This document shows positions 10,017-21,068 of a stretch of 64,000 nt of DNA, one piece after another. Within the stretch, counting starts at the first letter, position 1. Each line of letters opens with the position of its first letter. A program made the translations under genes and the position numbers. The DNA comes from Amaricoccus macauensis (GTDB taxonomy: Bacteria > Pseudomonadota > Alphaproteobacteria > Rhodobacterales > Rhodobacteraceae): positions 558,001 to 622,000 of the forward strand of contig NZ_JACHFM010000003.1 of the NCBI RefSeq assembly GCF_014201905.1, given 5' to 3'. A model generated the notes under the pieces. That model was given only the letters and a program-made list of their open reading frames with translations. It had not been told where the DNA came from and did not search any database.

Positions 10017-12336
10017 CTATTCGCCGTAGGGCAGCCAGACGTTCTTGACCTGAGTGGCCTGGCGCAGGGCCTCGCCGTCTGTTGCGCCGTCGGGGCCCGG
10101 GAGCCAGACCCGTTTCAGGTTGCCGATCGACGCCCGCTCTACGGTCGCGCGGCCTTCGTCGGGGCCCGCGTACCACAGCGCATCGACGTCGTTGTGGAGC
10201 GCGAGGACCTCGGCGAGGGCCTCGGCCTCGCCCGTCACGATGTTGACGACGCCATCAGGCAGGTCCGATGTGTCGAAAACCTGATAGAGGTCCGTCGCGG
10301 ACAACGGATGGGCCTCGCTCGGAACGGCGATGACACGGTTGCCAGTGGCGATCGCGGGTGCCACCAGGTCGATCAGCCCAGCCAGCGGGCGGTCTGCCGG
10401 ACAGACGATACCGATGACGCCGGTCGCTTCGTTCATCGCGAGGACCGCACCCTGCATCGGGACAGAATGGACCGCGCCATCATGCTTGTCGGCCCATGCG
10501 GCGTACGTGAAGAGGCTGTCGAGCGCTTCGTCGACCTCTGACGACGCGTCGTCCTGGCCGGTCATCGCCATGATCCGTGCCTCGAACTCCTGACGGCGCG
10601 CGGCGAGGTTCTCGGCGATGAAGTAGAGCACCTGCGACCGCGCGTATCCCGTGGTGCCGCTCCAGGCCGCGGCCCTCCGGGCCGCCTCGACCGCGTTGCG
10701 GACGTCCTTGCGATTGCCCTGCCCGACGTGGCCCAGCAACACGCCGCCGGTGCCGATGACCCCGATGGAGTAGCCGGCGTCCGGCCGGACCTGCTTGCCG
10801 CCGATGTAGAGCTTCGGCGTGCGGTCGATGCCGGTGACAGCCGCGGCCTTCAGCTTCCGCCCGGCCTTCTTTGGCGCCGCCGGCCGGCCCACCGGCTTGA
10901 GGTAGGCATAGAGTCCCTCCCTGCCGCCTTCTCTGCCATACCCCGATTCCTTCACGCCGCCGAATCCGGCCGCGGCGTCGAAGAGGTTGGCGGAGTTGAC
11001 CCAGACCACGCCCGCCCGAAGCTTCGGCGCCATGTCGAGCGCGAGATTGACGTTCTCGGTCCAGACACTCGCGGCGAGCCCGTATCGGGTATGGTTGGCG
11101 ATCTCGACCGCCTCCCCGGGGGTGCGAAAGGTCATCGCCACCAGCACGGGGCCGAAGATCTCCTCCTGCGCCACGAGATGCGCCGGCTCGACATTGGTGA
11201 GGAGCGTCGGCGGATAGAAGTGACCATTTGATGGCACGTCGCAGGGGGCTTGGGTGAGCGTCGCCCCTTCGCTGCATCCCGCGGCGACGAGCGTCCTGAT
11301 ACGCGCGAGTTGCTCGGCCGAGACGATCGGCCCCATGTCGACATTCTTGTCGAGCGGATCCCCGACCCGGAGGGTGCGCAGGCGGGCAGCGAGCTTGGCG
11401 TAGAGGCTTTCCGCAATGCCTTCCTGTGCCAGCAGACGCGAACCGGCGCAGCACACCTGGCCCTGATTGAACCAGATCGAGTCGACGATGCCCTCGACGG
11501 CGCTGTCGAGATCAGCGTCGTCGAACACGATGAACGGCGACTTGCCGCCAAGCTCCAGCGTGAGGCTCTTGCCGGTCCCGGCGGTCCGCTCGCGGATCAT
11601 CTTGCCGACCGCCGTCGAGCCGGTGAAGGCAATCTTGTTGACGTCCGGATGGTCGACGAGCGCCGCGCCGGTCGAACCGTCGCCGGTGACGATGTTGACG
11701 ACGCCCTTCGGCAGGCCGACGTCCTGGCAGATCCGCGCGAACAGGAGCGCGGTCAGCGGCGTCTGCTCGGCGGGCTTCAGCACCACGGTGTTGCCCATCG
11801 CGATGGCGGGCGCCACCTTCCATGCGAGCATGAGGAGCGGGAAGTTCCAGGGGATGATCTGTCCGGCGACGCCGAGAGGCTCGTGGCCGGGGAACTCCTT
11901 CGCCTGAAGCGTCGCCCAACCGGCATGGTAGTAAAAATGTCGGATCGCCAGCGGGACATCGATGTCCCGGCTCTCGCGGATGGTCTTGCCATTGTCCATG
12001 GACTCGAGGACGGCGAAGAGGCGGGCATGCTTTTGCATGTGCCGCGCCAGGGCATAGAGGTATTTCGCCCGCTCGACGCCCCGCAGCGCCGCCCAGCCGC
12101 GCTGCCTTCACGGCGGCGTCGATGTCGTCGGCACCGGCCAAGGCGATCTCCGAGAGCGTTTCGCCGGTCGCCGGCGAATGGGTCTCGAGATAGCTTCCCG
12201 ACGCCGGCGCGGTGGTGGCGCCATCGATGAACAGGTCGAATCGGCGGCCCGCCGAGTCGAGCCACGCAAGGGCTTCCGCTTTCCCTTCGGGGGCCGGGCC
12301 GTACTCCATGGTTTCGAATATCTCTCTTACGGTCAT
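10017..12336 (-). pseudogene. Aldehyde dehydrogenase with two ALDH domains, frameshifted
   Basis: The gene would encode about 770 residues: a full ALDH domain and a second, degenerate ALDH-like domain. The first domain has the catalytic cysteine in FNQGQVCCAGSR, the glutamate loop LELGGKSP and the IIPWNFPLLM motif. Such double-domain enzymes occur in nucleoside catabolic operons, where they oxidise acetaldehyde released by DeoC. One frame runs from 12336 (MTVREIFETM) to about 12108, and the other from there to the stop at 10017. The break lies in ...VKAAR/WAALRGVERAKYLY... and needs a small deletion. It may be a real mutation or an assembly error, since the other operon genes are intact. Confidence 0.8.
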
Positions 12337-12350
12337 GTCTTTGTGGCCTG

Positions 12351-13358
12351 TCAGACGAGCGGATGACGGAAGGAGGCGGAGTATGCGCCGGTGACGTGAT
12401 GCTCGAGCTGCCGCTCGATGTCGCCGAGCAGGCTCGAGGCGCCGAAGCGGAACAGGTCCGGCTCGAGCCAGCGGCGTCCGAGTTCTTCCTTCATGAGAAT
12501 GAGATAGCCAAGCGCGTCCTTCGCGGAGCTTACGCCGCCCGCCGGCTTGTAGCCGACGAAGTGGCCGGTTTTCTCATGGTAGTCGCGGATGGCGCGCACC
12601 ATGGTCAGCGATACCGGCAGCGTCGCGTTCACGGCTTCCTTGCCGGTGGACGTCTTGATGAAATCCGACCCCGCCATCATGGCGACCATCGAGGCTTTGT
12701 AGACGTTGCGCAGCGTCTTGAGTTCGCCGGTCGCAAGGATCGATTTCATGTGCGCAGGCCCGCACGCCTTTCGGAATGCGGAAATCTCCGCGTAGAGCGC
12801 GTCCCAGTCCTGCATCAGCACGTGGCGCCGCGAGATTACGATGTCGATCTCGCTCGCCCCGGCCGCAACGGAGCTTTCGATCTCCCGGAGCCTGAGTTCG
12901 AGCGGAGACAGTCCGGCGGGAAATCCGGTCGAGACTGCCGCGACCGGGATACCGCTGCCCGAAAGGCAGCGCGTCGCCGGCCCGATCATGTCGTGGTAGA
13001 CGCAGACCGCTCCGGTCGTGAGGCCCGCGTCCGACATTCCGAGTGCGTCGAGGATATCGGCGCGGATCGGCCGTTTCGCCTTCTCACAGAGCCGCCGCAC
13101 GCGCCCTTCGGTGTCGTCGCCCGAGAGCGTCGTCAGGTCGATGCAGGCGACCGCCCGCAGGAGCCACGCGGCCTGGTGGTCCTTCTTGGGCCCGCGGCGC
13201 GTGACGAGGGTGCGGGTCCGCCGTTCAATGGCGGATGTGTTCGCCCGGGCGTCGTTGACCCAGCCGATATCCAACGCGGTGCCGGGATTGCGCGGCAGCT
13301 CATGGTGCTGCGTGAAAACAGCAGGTGAAGCTTCCACGACTTCACTTATGCCGGACAT
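12351..13358 (-). CDS. deoC: Deoxyribose-phosphate aldolase
   Basis: This 335-residue class I aldolase splits 2-deoxyribose 5-phosphate into glyceraldehyde 3-phosphate and acetaldehyde. The Schiff-base lysine is in [10 protein letters not shown], and a second active-site lysine is in [20 protein letters not shown] matches the conserved aspartate region. The chosen ATG ([10 protein letters not shown]) overlaps the end of deoB by 17 bases, so translation is coupled. The acetaldehyde made here is the likely substrate of the next gene. Confidence 0.93.
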   Translation of the reverse strand: MSGISEVVEASPAVFTQHHELPRNPGTALDIGWVNDARANTSAIERRTRTLVTRRGPKKDHQAAWLLRAVACIDLTTLSGDDTEGRVRRLCEKAKRPIRADILDALGMSDAGLTTGAVCVYHDMIGPATRCLSGSGIPVAAVSTGFPAGLSPLELRLREIESSVAAGASEIDIVISRRHVLMQDWDALYAEISAFRKACGPAHMKSILATGELKTLRNVYKASMVAMMAGSDFIKTSTGKEAVNATLPVSLTMVRAIRDYHEKTGHFVGYKPAGGVSSAKDALGYLILMKEELGRRWLEPDLFRFGASSLLGDIERQLEHHVTGAYSASFRHPLV

Positions 13359-14583
13359 TTGTCGATTCCCCCTTCCAGTCAAAGCTGCTGCCGCCGATTG
13401 GCGCGCTCACCCCGAGGTGCGCAGCGATCGTTGCGGCGATGTCCGAGAAGTCTCTGAGGCCGATGCAGCCGGGTCGCGCAGCCGGTCCCGTGACGAGGAT
13501 CGGCGTTCGCTCACGGGTGTGATCGGTGCCGCGCCACGTCGGATCGTTGCCGTGGTCGGCGGTGATGATGAGCAGGTCGTCCCGCCGAAGCTCGCCGAGG
13601 ATCGCGGGCACCAGTGCGTCGAACGTCTCGAGGGCTGCGGCGTAGCCTGCGACGTTCCGTCGATGGCCGAATTCGCTGTCGAACTCCACGACGTTGGAAA
13701 AGACGAGCCCGCCTTCGGGAAGGTCCCGGATCGCCTCGGCCGTCGCGAGCGCCGTCCCCTCGATGCCGCTCGCCTTGCGGGACTGGGAAATGCCGCGCCC
13801 GGCGAAGATGTCGCTGATCTTGCCGACACCGATGACGCTGCGCCCCTCCGCCACGAGAGTGTCGAGAAGCGTCGGATCGAACGGCGGCATCGAGTAGTCG
13901 CGCCGGTTCGCCGTCCGCGTGAAGGATGGTGTTTCTCCGGTGAACGGCCGCGCGATGACCCGTCCGACCATGAGCGGATCGACGAGCTCGCGCGTCAGCA
14001 CGCAAAGGTCGTAGAGCCGGTCGAGTCCGAAGTGGACCTCGTGGGCCGCGATCTGGACGACTGAATCGGCCGACGTGTAGAAGATCGGCTTGCCGCTTCT
14101 CGCGTGCTCGTCGCCAAGCTCCTCGATGATCCTGGTACCCGACCCGTGCCTGTTCCCGAGGACACCGGGCAGGCCGGCGCGTGCGACGATCTCCGCGATA
14201 AGCTCCGGCGGGAAGGCAGGCTCCTCGACCGGGAAGTAGTGGAAGTCCTTTCGGACCGGAGTTCCGGCGATTTCCCAATGGCCGGAGGTCGTATCCTTGC
14301 CGGGCGAGCGTTCGATCCCGACGCCCCATGTCCCGGTCTCGCTCACCGGCATCGCCGGCCGGCCGGAGGCGAGGTGCAGCGCGTCGAAAAGACCGAGGCG
14401 CGCCAGATGCGGCAGGTGCAGCGGCCCTTTCCGGCCACCCGGAATATCGGCGCGTCCCTCGTCCGCCGCCTGGACGATATGGCCGAGTGTGTTGGATCCT
14501 GCGTCGCCGTATCGGTGGGCGTCGTCGGCACCGCCGACGCCCACGGAATCGAGGACGATCAGAACAGCTCTGGTGTTGCTCAT
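13342..14583 (-). CDS. deoB: Phosphopentomutase
   Basis: This 413-residue enzyme of the alkaline phosphatase fold moves phosphate between C1 and C5 of ribose and deoxyribose. It links nucleoside phosphorylase to DeoC. Metal-binding motifs are visible: VLDSVGVGG near the N-terminus, [10 protein letters not shown] in the middle, and [18 protein letters not shown] near the C-terminus. Length equals that of known DeoB. It lies between the regulator and deoC on the minus strand. Confidence 0.95.
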   Translation of the reverse strand: MSNTRAVLIVLDSVGVGGADDAHRYGDAGSNTLGHIVQAADEGRADIPGGRKGPLHLPHLARLGLFDALHLASGRPAMPVSETGTWGVGIERSPGKDTTSGHWEIAGTPVRKDFHYFPVEEPAFPPELIAEIVARAGLPGVLGNRHGSGTRIIEELGDEHARSGKPIFYTSADSVVQIAAHEVHFGLDRLYDLCVLTRELVDPLMVGRVIARPFTGETPSFTRTANRRDYSMPPFDPTLLDTLVAEGRSVIGVGKISDIFAGRGISQSRKASGIEGTALATAEAIRDLPEGGLVFSNVVEFDSEFGHRRNVAGYAAALETFDALVPAILGELRRDDLLIITADHGNDPTWRGTDHTRERTPILVTGPAARPGCIGLRDFSDIAATIAAHLGVSAPIGGSSFDWKGESTNVRHK

Positions 14584-14593
14584 TTTGATTGGT

Positions 14594-15565
14594 TCAGTCG
14601 TTCATTCTCTGGAGGATGCTGCGGGCGAGGTGTTCGTCGATGATGAGCTCGGTGACGTGCCCGCTCCGCAGCACTCCGAGTGTCGCTTCCGTCTTGGTGT
14701 CGCCGCACACGATCGCGACGATGCGGCGGCCGGAGATCTCCCACGGGGCGATCCCGACGGCCTTGTCGCCGAGCTCCACCGAGACGAGCCGCCCCGCGAG
14801 GTTGAAAAAGCGGCCCATGAGGTCGCCGACCGCATCGGTTCCCACGAGTTCCTCGTACTCGGCCTCGGTGATGACCTGGTTGACGAAGAGATGGTCTTCG
14901 CGCCCGAGCGAGCCGATGCCGACCACGAAGAGATCGGCCGCTCGCGCCCTGTCCATCAGCTGCTGCACGCTGGGCTGTGACAGGAAAACGAGCTTTTCCT
15001 CTACGGTCGTCGCGAGATACGGCACGGGCAGGAAGTAGACGTCTCCCCGGATCTTCCGGCCCAGGAGCTGGCTCGGATCCATCCGGTTCGCGGCCAGCGA
15101 TCGGGTCAGCGAGCCCGTGATCGAAACGGCCTCGAGGTCCGGCCGTTCGATGCTGGTCATCTCGGCGAAGCTCGCCGCGAGTGTGCGGCCGAGCCCGATG
15201 CCGACCGTCCTGACGGCTTCGTCGGAGAGGATGGCGGCGAGATAGGCCGCCGCTATCCGGCTGACGGGGCGCAGGACGTCGTCGAACTGGGCCGACAAGG
15301 AAACGTCCGTCGGAACGACGATACAGTGGTCAAGGCCGAACCGGTCGGCAAGGATGCCTTCCAACTCGACGCACTCGCCCGGCCGCTGACTGATGGTGAT
15401 CTGCACGATCCGGTCCCGCTGCGCCTCGGCGATCAGGCGGGCGACGGTGGGCTGCGAGATCCTCAGCGTCTTCGCGATCTCGGACTGGCTTTTGCCGCCG
15501 ATATAGTACATCCATGCGGCCTTGATGACCGAGTACTCGTGCCAGTTGCCGGACGTTTCCTTCAT
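14594..15565 (-). CDS. SorC/DeoR-family sugar-binding transcriptional regulator
   Basis: This 323-residue protein has an N-terminal helix-turn-helix ([20 protein letters not shown], about residues 25-44). A SorC-type sugar-phosphate-binding domain follows, with [10 protein letters not shown] and FVVGIGSLG. Regulators of this family, such as Bacillus DeoR, respond to deoxyribose 5-phosphate. Its place inside the operon, between the phosphorylase gene and deoB, suggests it controls the operon, most likely from the promoter before the BMP gene. The effector is inferred. Confidence 0.88.
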   Translation of the reverse strand: MKETSGNWHEYSVIKAAWMYYIGGKSQSEIAKTLRISQPTVARLIAEAQRDRIVQITISQRPGECVELEGILADRFGLDHCIVVPTDVSLSAQFDDVLRPVSRIAAAYLAAILSDEAVRTVGIGLGRTLAASFAEMTSIERPDLEAVSITGSLTRSLAANRMDPSQLLGRKIRGDVYFLPVPYLATTVEEKLVFLSQPSVQQLMDRARAADLFVVGIGSLGREDHLFVNQVITEAEYEELVGTDAVGDLMGRFFNLAGRLVSVELGDKAVGIAPWEISGRRIVAIVCGDTKTEATLGVLRSGHVTELIIDEHLARSILQRMND

Positions 15566-15612
15566 CTCGTCAGCTCCTCGGACATTTCGCCTCGTGGTTC
15601 TGGCCGCGCGGT

Positions 15613-16428
15613 TCAGAAACCGCGCAGGAAGCCGCGAATGAGCTTTTCGAGCTTCTTTGCACCGATCGGCGCGCTGGCCTTCGTGTGCTCGTGGCTGATG
15701 TGCTCGTTGCCAAGGCCGGCGGCCATGTTGGTGATGACCGAGACCGCGCAGGCCTTCATCCCGAGAAAGCGGGCGAGGATGACCTCAGGGACCGTCGACA
15801 TGCCGACCGCGTCGGCGCCGAGGGTCTTCAGCGCGCGGATCTCGGCCGGCGTCTCGAAGTTCGGGCCGGAGTACCAGGCGTAGACGCCCTCCCGCAGAGC
15901 GATCCCTTCGGCGCGGGCGATCTCCTGCAGTCGCAGGCGGCTGGCGGGGTCGTAGGCATCGACCAGATTGACGAAGCGCGCGTCGGTCCCCTCGCCGATG
16001 AGCGGGCTGCGGCCCGAGAAGTTGATATGATCGGAGATCAGCATCAGTTCGCCCGGCGGAATCTCCGCGTGGAAGGACCCGCAGGCGTTCGTGGCGAAGA
16101 GTTGCTCCGCACCGAGGGCGGCGAGGACCTCGAGCGGAACGCGCATCGCGTCCGCCTGGCCCTTCTCGTAGAAGTGCGCCCTGCCGCCGAACACCGCGAC
16201 ATCAACGCCTTCGAGCTTGCCGATCACGAGCTTGGCCGTGTGGCCCGAAACGCCGGCGTGCGGGAACCCGGGCAGATCGGTGTAGTCGATCGCAACACCG
16301 TCGACGGCTTCCGTCAGGTGGCCGAGACCGGAGCCGAGGATGAAGCCGATGCGGACCTTTGGGGCGCCGAGACGGTCGTTGATGATCTTCAGGGAAGCTT
16401 CTGTGGTCATGTTAACGCTCTTTGACAT
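15613..16428 (-). CDS. Purine-nucleoside phosphorylase (trimeric type)
   Basis: This 271-residue enzyme phosphorolyses purine (deoxy)nucleosides to the free base and (deoxy)ribose 1-phosphate. The phosphate-binding GSGLG lies near residue 32, and the family motifs GGRAHFYEKGQ, TNACGS, SGPNFETPAE and GMSTVPE are all present. It belongs to the low-molecular-weight trimeric class (PunA/human PNP type), not the hexameric DeoD type. The start overlaps the upstream permease gene by 17 bases, so uptake and phosphorolysis are coupled. Confidence 0.93.
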   Translation of the reverse strand: MSKSVNMTTEASLKIINDRLGAPKVRIGFILGSGLGHLTEAVDGVAIDYTDLPGFPHAGVSGHTAKLVIGKLEGVDVAVFGGRAHFYEKGQADAMRVPLEVLAALGAEQLFATNACGSFHAEIPPGELMLISDHINFSGRSPLIGEGTDARFVNLVDAYDPASRLRLQEIARAEGIALREGVYAWYSGPNFETPAEIRALKTLGADAVGMSTVPEVILARFLGMKACAVSVITNMAAGLGNEHISHEHTKASAPIGAKKLEKLIRGFLRGF

Positions 16429-17371
16429 AAGGGACTCCGCCCGCTGCGGGCGGCGTTGCCTTCCCGACGAACCCGGCGAGGATCACGACGGTCAGGATGT
16501 ACGGCAGGGAGCTCTCGAGGAAATCGACGAGGGTCGCGAGGACGCGGCTGTCAACGTTGAGGTTACCCTGCACCTGATACCCGACGGCCTCGACGAAGCC
16601 GAAGAGCAGGCAGGCCCCGAGAGCCGGGTAGGGGCGCCATTTCGCGAAGATCAGGGCCGCCAGTGCGATGAAGCCGCGGTTCGCCGTCATGCCGTCGGTG
16701 TAGGCGGCAGCCTGCGCCGTCGCGAGATAGGCGCCGGCGACGCCGCAGAGCGCGCCGGCGATCAGCACGGCCGAATAGCGCAGCCTCGCGACGCTGATCC
16801 CGGCGGAATCCACCGCGTTCGGAGCTTCGCCGACTGCCCGAAGCCGCAGACCGAAGCGCGTCCGGTAGAGCACCCACCACGTCAACGGCACCGTTGCGAG
16901 CGCGAAGTAGACGATGACGCTCTGGCCCGAGACGACCTGCTGGTAGAAGCCGCCCAAGGCGTCGTGGAAGGGCAGCTCGATCCCCATGAAGCGCTGATCC
17001 GGGCCGAGCCCGGGCGTCTGCCCGCCGGTTCCGAACATTGTCTGGCTGAGGAGATAGGCGGTCCCGAGGGCGAGCATGTTGATCGCCGCGCCGGATATGA
17101 GCTGGTTTCCCCGCAGGGTGATCGCGGCGAGGCCCTGGATGAGCGCCAAGGCCGAAGACGCGAGCACCGCCACGCCAAGGGCGACCCAGACGTTTCCGAC
17201 AACTGCTGCCGTGGCTGCCGACGCGAACGCCGCGATGAGCATCTTGCCGTCGAGACCAATGTCGATGATCCCCGAGCGCTCGGAGTAGAGGCCGGCAAGA
17301 CACGCGAGCAGGATCGGGGTCGCCACGCGCAAGGTTGCGCCGAGGATCTGGATCAGGATATCGAAATCCAT
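16412..17371 (-). CDS. Nucleoside ABC transporter permease (second)
   Basis: This 319-residue inner-membrane protein has about eight hydrophobic segments and the LACLAGLYSERSGIIDIGLDGKML stretch typical of BMP-linked permeases (NupQ/YufQ type). It pairs with the permease encoded just upstream. The two would form the membrane channel that imports nucleosides delivered by the BMP-family binding protein. It follows the other permease by 2 bases. Confidence 0.92.
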   Translation of the reverse strand: MDFDILIQILGATLRVATPILLACLAGLYSERSGIIDIGLDGKMLIAAFASAATAAVVGNVWVALGVAVLASSALALIQGLAAITLRGNQLISGAAINMLALGTAYLLSQTMFGTGGQTPGLGPDQRFMGIELPFHDALGGFYQQVVSGQSVIVYFALATVPLTWWVLYRTRFGLRLRAVGEAPNAVDSAGISVARLRYSAVLIAGALCGVAGAYLATAQAAAYTDGMTANRGFIALAALIFAKWRPYPALGACLLFGFVEAVGYQVQGNLNVDSRVLATLVDFLESSLPYILTVVILAGFVGKATPPAAGGVPYVKER

Positions 17372-17373
17372 CG

Positions 17374-18471
17374 CTACGCCTTCCGCGACTGTTGAACGAA
17401 CATGAAGATGCGCGCGAGCGGGATCCGAACGATGTTCTCCATCGCCCCGACGAAGAGGATGATGAGCGCCTGGATGATCACGATCATCTTCGAAGGGATC
17501 GCCGGCATCTCGAACGCCAGCTCCGCGCCGCCCTGGTAGAGAGCGCCGAACAGCAGTGCTGCGAGCGCCACGCCGAACGGGTGCGAGCGTCCCATGAGCG
17601 CGACGGCGATACCGGTAAAGCCCGCGCCTTCGACGAAACCGAGCACCAGCGAATGCTGCTGGCCGAGGACGGTGTTCGTCGCCATCAGGCCCGCAAGCCC
17701 GCCCGACAGCAGCATGACGAGCATGACGATCCGAAAGCCCGAGATACCCGCGTAGTCGGCGGCCTTCTCATTGTGGCCATAGGCGCGGATCTCGAAGCCG
17801 AGATGCGTGCGCCAGAGCAGCAACCAGACCACCGCACAGGCGGCGAGAGCGAAGAAGAACATGATATTCCCCTCCATCCTCTGCGCCTCGATCCCGATCC
17901 AGCCGAGGACTTCATCCAGCCGCGGCAGGTGTGCGCCCTCGTCGAAGGTGCGCGACTGCGGCGCGGCCGACCCGGCCGGCTTCAGGAAGTTTCCGAGCAG
18001 CGCCACCAGCAGACCGGCGGCGATGTAGTTGAACATGATGGTGGTGATGACGATGTGGCTGCCGCGCCGGACCTGCAGGTAGGCAGGAACCGCGGCCCAG
18101 GCGGCGCCGAAGAGGAACGCCACGAGGATCCCGAGCGGCAGCACGAGCAGCCAATGGGTCTCGCCAAGGGAGAGGCCGATCAGTGCCGCGCCGATGCCGG
18201 CGAACGTCGCTTGCCCCTCGCCGCCGATGTTGAACTGAGCGGCGTGAAACGCAACGGCCACGGCCAGCCCGGTGAACACGAAGTTCGTGAAGTAGAACAG
18301 CGTGAAGCCGAGATTGTAGGTGCTGCCGAACGCGCCGGTGATCATCACCCGGACGGCCGTCAGGGGGTTCTCCCCGATGGCCAGAACCACCAGCCCCGAC
18401 ACGACGAGCGCGAGCAGAACGCTCAGCAGTGGGACGAGGAAGCTGTCAGCCCATTTTGGAAGCTGTGACAT
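17374..18471 (-). CDS. Nucleoside ABC transporter permease (first)
   Basis: This permease (365 residues from the ATG at 18471, MSQLPKWADS) has a hydrophobic N-terminus and about nine further membrane segments. FNIGGEGQATFAGIGAAL matches the conserved loop of BMP-linked permeases (NupP/YufP type). Its start lies inside the end of the ATPase gene, a 26-base overlap. An alternative start at 18495 is possible, but the chosen one fits the usual N-terminus. Confidence 0.92.
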   Translation of the reverse strand: MSQLPKWADSFLVPLLSVLLALVVSGLVVLAIGENPLTAVRVMITGAFGSTYNLGFTLFYFTNFVFTGLAVAVAFHAAQFNIGGEGQATFAGIGAALIGLSLGETHWLLVLPLGILVAFLFGAAWAAVPAYLQVRRGSHIVITTIMFNYIAAGLLVALLGNFLKPAGSAAPQSRTFDEGAHLPRLDEVLGWIGIEAQRMEGNIMFFFALAACAVVWLLLWRTHLGFEIRAYGHNEKAADYAGISGFRIVMLVMLLSGGLAGLMATNTVLGQQHSLVLGFVEGAGFTGIAVALMGRSHPFGVALAALLFGALYQGGAELAFEMPAIPSKMIVIIQALIILFVGAMENIVRIPLARIFMFVQQSRKA

Positions 18472-20053
18472 TCTTGCCCTCCCGCTGGTCCACACCGGCC
18501 ATCAACATGCCGAGATCGTTTTCGTCGGTCTCTTCGATGACGCGCTCGCCGGAGATCCGGCCGTCGAACATGACGATCACGCGGTCCGACAGCCCGAGGA
18601 TCTCGTCGAGCTCCACCGACACGAGGAGAATGGCCTTGCCCTGGTCGCGCAGCGCCACGATCTCGCGGTGGATGTACTCGATCGCGCCGATGTCGACGCC
18701 GCGCGTGGGCTGGCCGATCAGGAGCAGGTCCGGGTTCTGACGGATTTCCCGCCCGAGGACGATCTTCTGCTGATTGCCGCCCGACAGGTTCGCGGTCTTG
18801 AGAAGCGGATCGTCCGGGCGCACGTCGAAGGTTTCGATCAGCTCGCGGGCCGCGTCCTTCATCCTGCCCGGCAGCGAGAACGGGCCGCTCGTGAAGGAAG
18901 GGCTGCGATGATAGCCGTAGCTCGCGTTTTCCCAGACTCCGAACGGCATGATGATGCCGTGACGGTGCCTGTCCTCCGGAACATGGCCGATCCCTTGCCG
19001 ACGCCGCTCCGCCGCGCGTCCACCGCGCGAGACGTCGAGCGGCGCACCCTTCAGGAGGACCTCGCCGGCCGTGGCCGCTGCCGTGCCCCAGAGCACCTCG
19101 AGCAGCTCGGACTGTCCGTTGCCGGCGACGCCCGCCACCCCGAGGATCTCCCCCGCGCGAATGCCGAAGGAAATCGACTTCAGCCGTTCGGTGCCGTTCC
19201 GTGCGACCGTCAGGTCGCGGACGGAGAGGATCTCGGCGCCGGGTCTTGCCGGCGTCTTGTCCACCCTCAGCTCGACCGCGCGTCCCACCATCAGCTCGGC
19301 GAGCCGCGTCACGCTCATCTCGGACGTCGGGTGCGTCGCGGTCATTGCCCCGCGCCGCATCACGCTGACCGTGTCGGTGATCGACATGATCTCGCGCAGC
19401 TTGTGGGTGATGAAGATGATCGTCTTTCCCTGAGCCTTCAGGCTTTCGAGAATCCGGAACAGGTGGTCGGCCTCCGACGGCGTCAGGACACCCGTCGGCT
19501 CGTCGAGGATGAGGATTTCCGCCTGCCGGTAGAGCGCCTTCAGAATCTCGACGCGCTGCTGGAGCCCGACGGAGAGATCGCCCACGACCATGTCGGGATC
19601 GACCTCCAGCCCGTAGGTCTCCGCAAGCTCACCGAGGATCCCGCGCGCCTTTGCGGCCGAGCGCTGCAGACTCGCCCCCTCCTCGGCGCCGAGAATGACG
19701 TTCTCAAGCACGGTGAAAGGCTTCACCAGCATGAAATGCTGATGAACCATTCCGATCCCCGCCGCGATCGCGTCGTCCGAGTGGCGGATCGCCACTCGCT
19801 CTCCGTTGATCCTGATCTCTCCCCTGTCGGCCTGGTAGAAACCGTAGAGGATGGACATCAGGGTCGATTTCCCCGCGCCGTTCTCGCCCACGATCCCGTG
19901 GATCGTGCCCCTGGCCACCGCCATCGAGATGTCCCTGTTCGCGTGAACAGTGCCAAACGATTTGCTGATGCCACTAAGCTCGATCGCGAGTGGGGGAGAA
20001 GCCGGTTTGCCCCTAGCGCCAGCGACCACGTGCTGCGTCCTCAGAGGGGGCAC
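18446..20053 (-). CDS. Nucleoside ABC transporter ATP-binding protein (two NBDs)
   Basis: This 535-residue protein carries two nucleotide-binding domains in one chain, as in NupO/YufO and sugar importers. The first has GENGAGKST, a weak signature (LSVGLQQR) and LILDEPTGVLTP. The second has GVAGNGQSE in place of a standard Walker A, LSGGNQQK, and IGQPTRGVDIGA where the usual glutamate of Walker B is replaced. So only the first site is likely to hydrolyse ATP well, as is common in this family. It ends 26 bases inside the next gene. Confidence 0.93.
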   Translation of the reverse strand: MPPLRTQHVVAGARGKPASPPLAIELSGISKSFGTVHANRDISMAVARGTIHGIVGENGAGKSTLMSILYGFYQADRGEIRINGERVAIRHSDDAIAAGIGMVHQHFMLVKPFTVLENVILGAEEGASLQRSAAKARGILGELAETYGLEVDPDMVVGDLSVGLQQRVEILKALYRQAEILILDEPTGVLTPSEADHLFRILESLKAQGKTIIFITHKLREIMSITDTVSVMRRGAMTATHPTSEMSVTRLAELMVGRAVELRVDKTPARPGAEILSVRDLTVARNGTERLKSISFGIRAGEILGVAGVAGNGQSELLEVLWGTAAATAGEVLLKGAPLDVSRGGRAAERRRQGIGHVPEDRHRHGIIMPFGVWENASYGYHRSPSFTSGPFSLPGRMKDAARELIETFDVRPDDPLLKTANLSGGNQQKIVLGREIRQNPDLLLIGQPTRGVDIGAIEYIHREIVALRDQGKAILLVSVELDEILGLSDRVIVMFDGRISGERVIEETDENDLGMLMAGVDQREGKNVTASKMG

Positions 20054-21036
20054 GAGTCATCGGCGCGGTAGTCATGCACCGACACCTCGCCGGACACGAT
20101 CTTTCGCTTCGCCGCTTCGATCGCGGCGGCCATCTCCGGGGTAATGAGAGATCTGTTGTCATCGTCGATCGCGACGTCGACGCCGCCCTCGGCGAGCCCG
20201 AGCGACTGGATGCCCGGCGTGAACGCGCCATTCTGTACGTCCATCATCGCCTGATAGACAGCCACGTCGACGCGCTTGAGCATCGAGGTCAGAACCTTGC
20301 CGGGGTGAACCCCGTTCTGGTTCTTGTCGACGCCGATCCCGAGAACGCCCGCGTCGGCGGCCGCCTGAAGCACACCGATGCCGGTGCCGCCCGCCGCGTG
20401 ATAGATCACGTCGGCGCCGCGCCCGATCTGCGACTTCGCCAGCTCGCCGCCCTTTACCGGATCGCGCCACGCGGCGCTCGTGGTCCCGGTCATGTTCTCG
20501 AGGATCTCGACGTCCGCGTTGGTCGCCTTCGCTCCCTGCCGGTACCCGCAGGCGAACGCCTGAATCATCGGGATGTCCATGCCACCGACGAAACCGATCT
20601 TGTTCGACTTCGACGCCATGACTGCCATCAGCCCGGTCAGATACGAGCCCTCATGCTCCTTGAACGTCACCGATCGGACGTTTGGCAGATCGACGACGGA
20701 GTCGATCAGCACGAAACTTGTTTCCGGGTGCTCGGGCGCGACGGACTTCACCGCTTGCCCCCAGGAGAAGCCCGTCACGACGACGGGGTTGCGCCCCTGC
20801 TGGGCGAAGCGGCGCAGTGACTGCTCCCGCTGCGCGTCCGACTGCAACTCGAACTCGCGGTACTCGATCCCGGTCTCCTCGGCGAAGCGCTCGGCTCCGA
20901 CATACGACGCCTCATTGAACGATTTGTCGTGCTTTCCGCCGAGGTCGTAGATCACCGCAGGCTGCGCGTCGGCAAAGGCGGCCGACGCTGAACCGGCGAG
21001 GGCGCCGGCAGTAAGAAAAGCGCGTGCGAGCTTCAC
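20041..21036 (-). CDS. BMP-family nucleoside-binding protein
   Basis: This 331-residue periplasmic protein has a signal peptide of about 22 residues ending SASAAFA. A PnrA/BmpA-type binding domain follows, with DLGGKHDKSFNEASY, the IGFVGGMDIPM hinge and GIGVDKNQNG. Proteins of this family bind purine nucleosides. The GTG at 21036 is chosen because it gives the signal peptide and follows a GGGGGGAAA ribosome site. It is the first gene of the operon and overlaps the ATPase gene by 13 bases. Confidence 0.93.
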   Translation of the reverse strand: MKLARAFLTAGALAGSASAAFADAQPAVIYDLGGKHDKSFNEASYVGAERFAEETGIEYREFELQSDAQREQSLRRFAQQGRNPVVVTGFSWGQAVKSVAPEHPETSFVLIDSVVDLPNVRSVTFKEHEGSYLTGLMAVMASKSNKIGFVGGMDIPMIQAFACGYRQGAKATNADVEILENMTGTTSAAWRDPVKGGELAKSQIGRGADVIYHAAGGTGIGVLQAAADAGVLGIGVDKNQNGVHPGKVLTSMLKRVDVAVYQAMMDVQNGAFTPGIQSLGLAEGGVDVAIDDDNRSLITPEMAAAIEAAKRKIVSGEVSVHDYRADDSCPL

Positions 21037-21068
21037 AGTTTCCCCCCGTTTGATTAACTCACGTGTGA

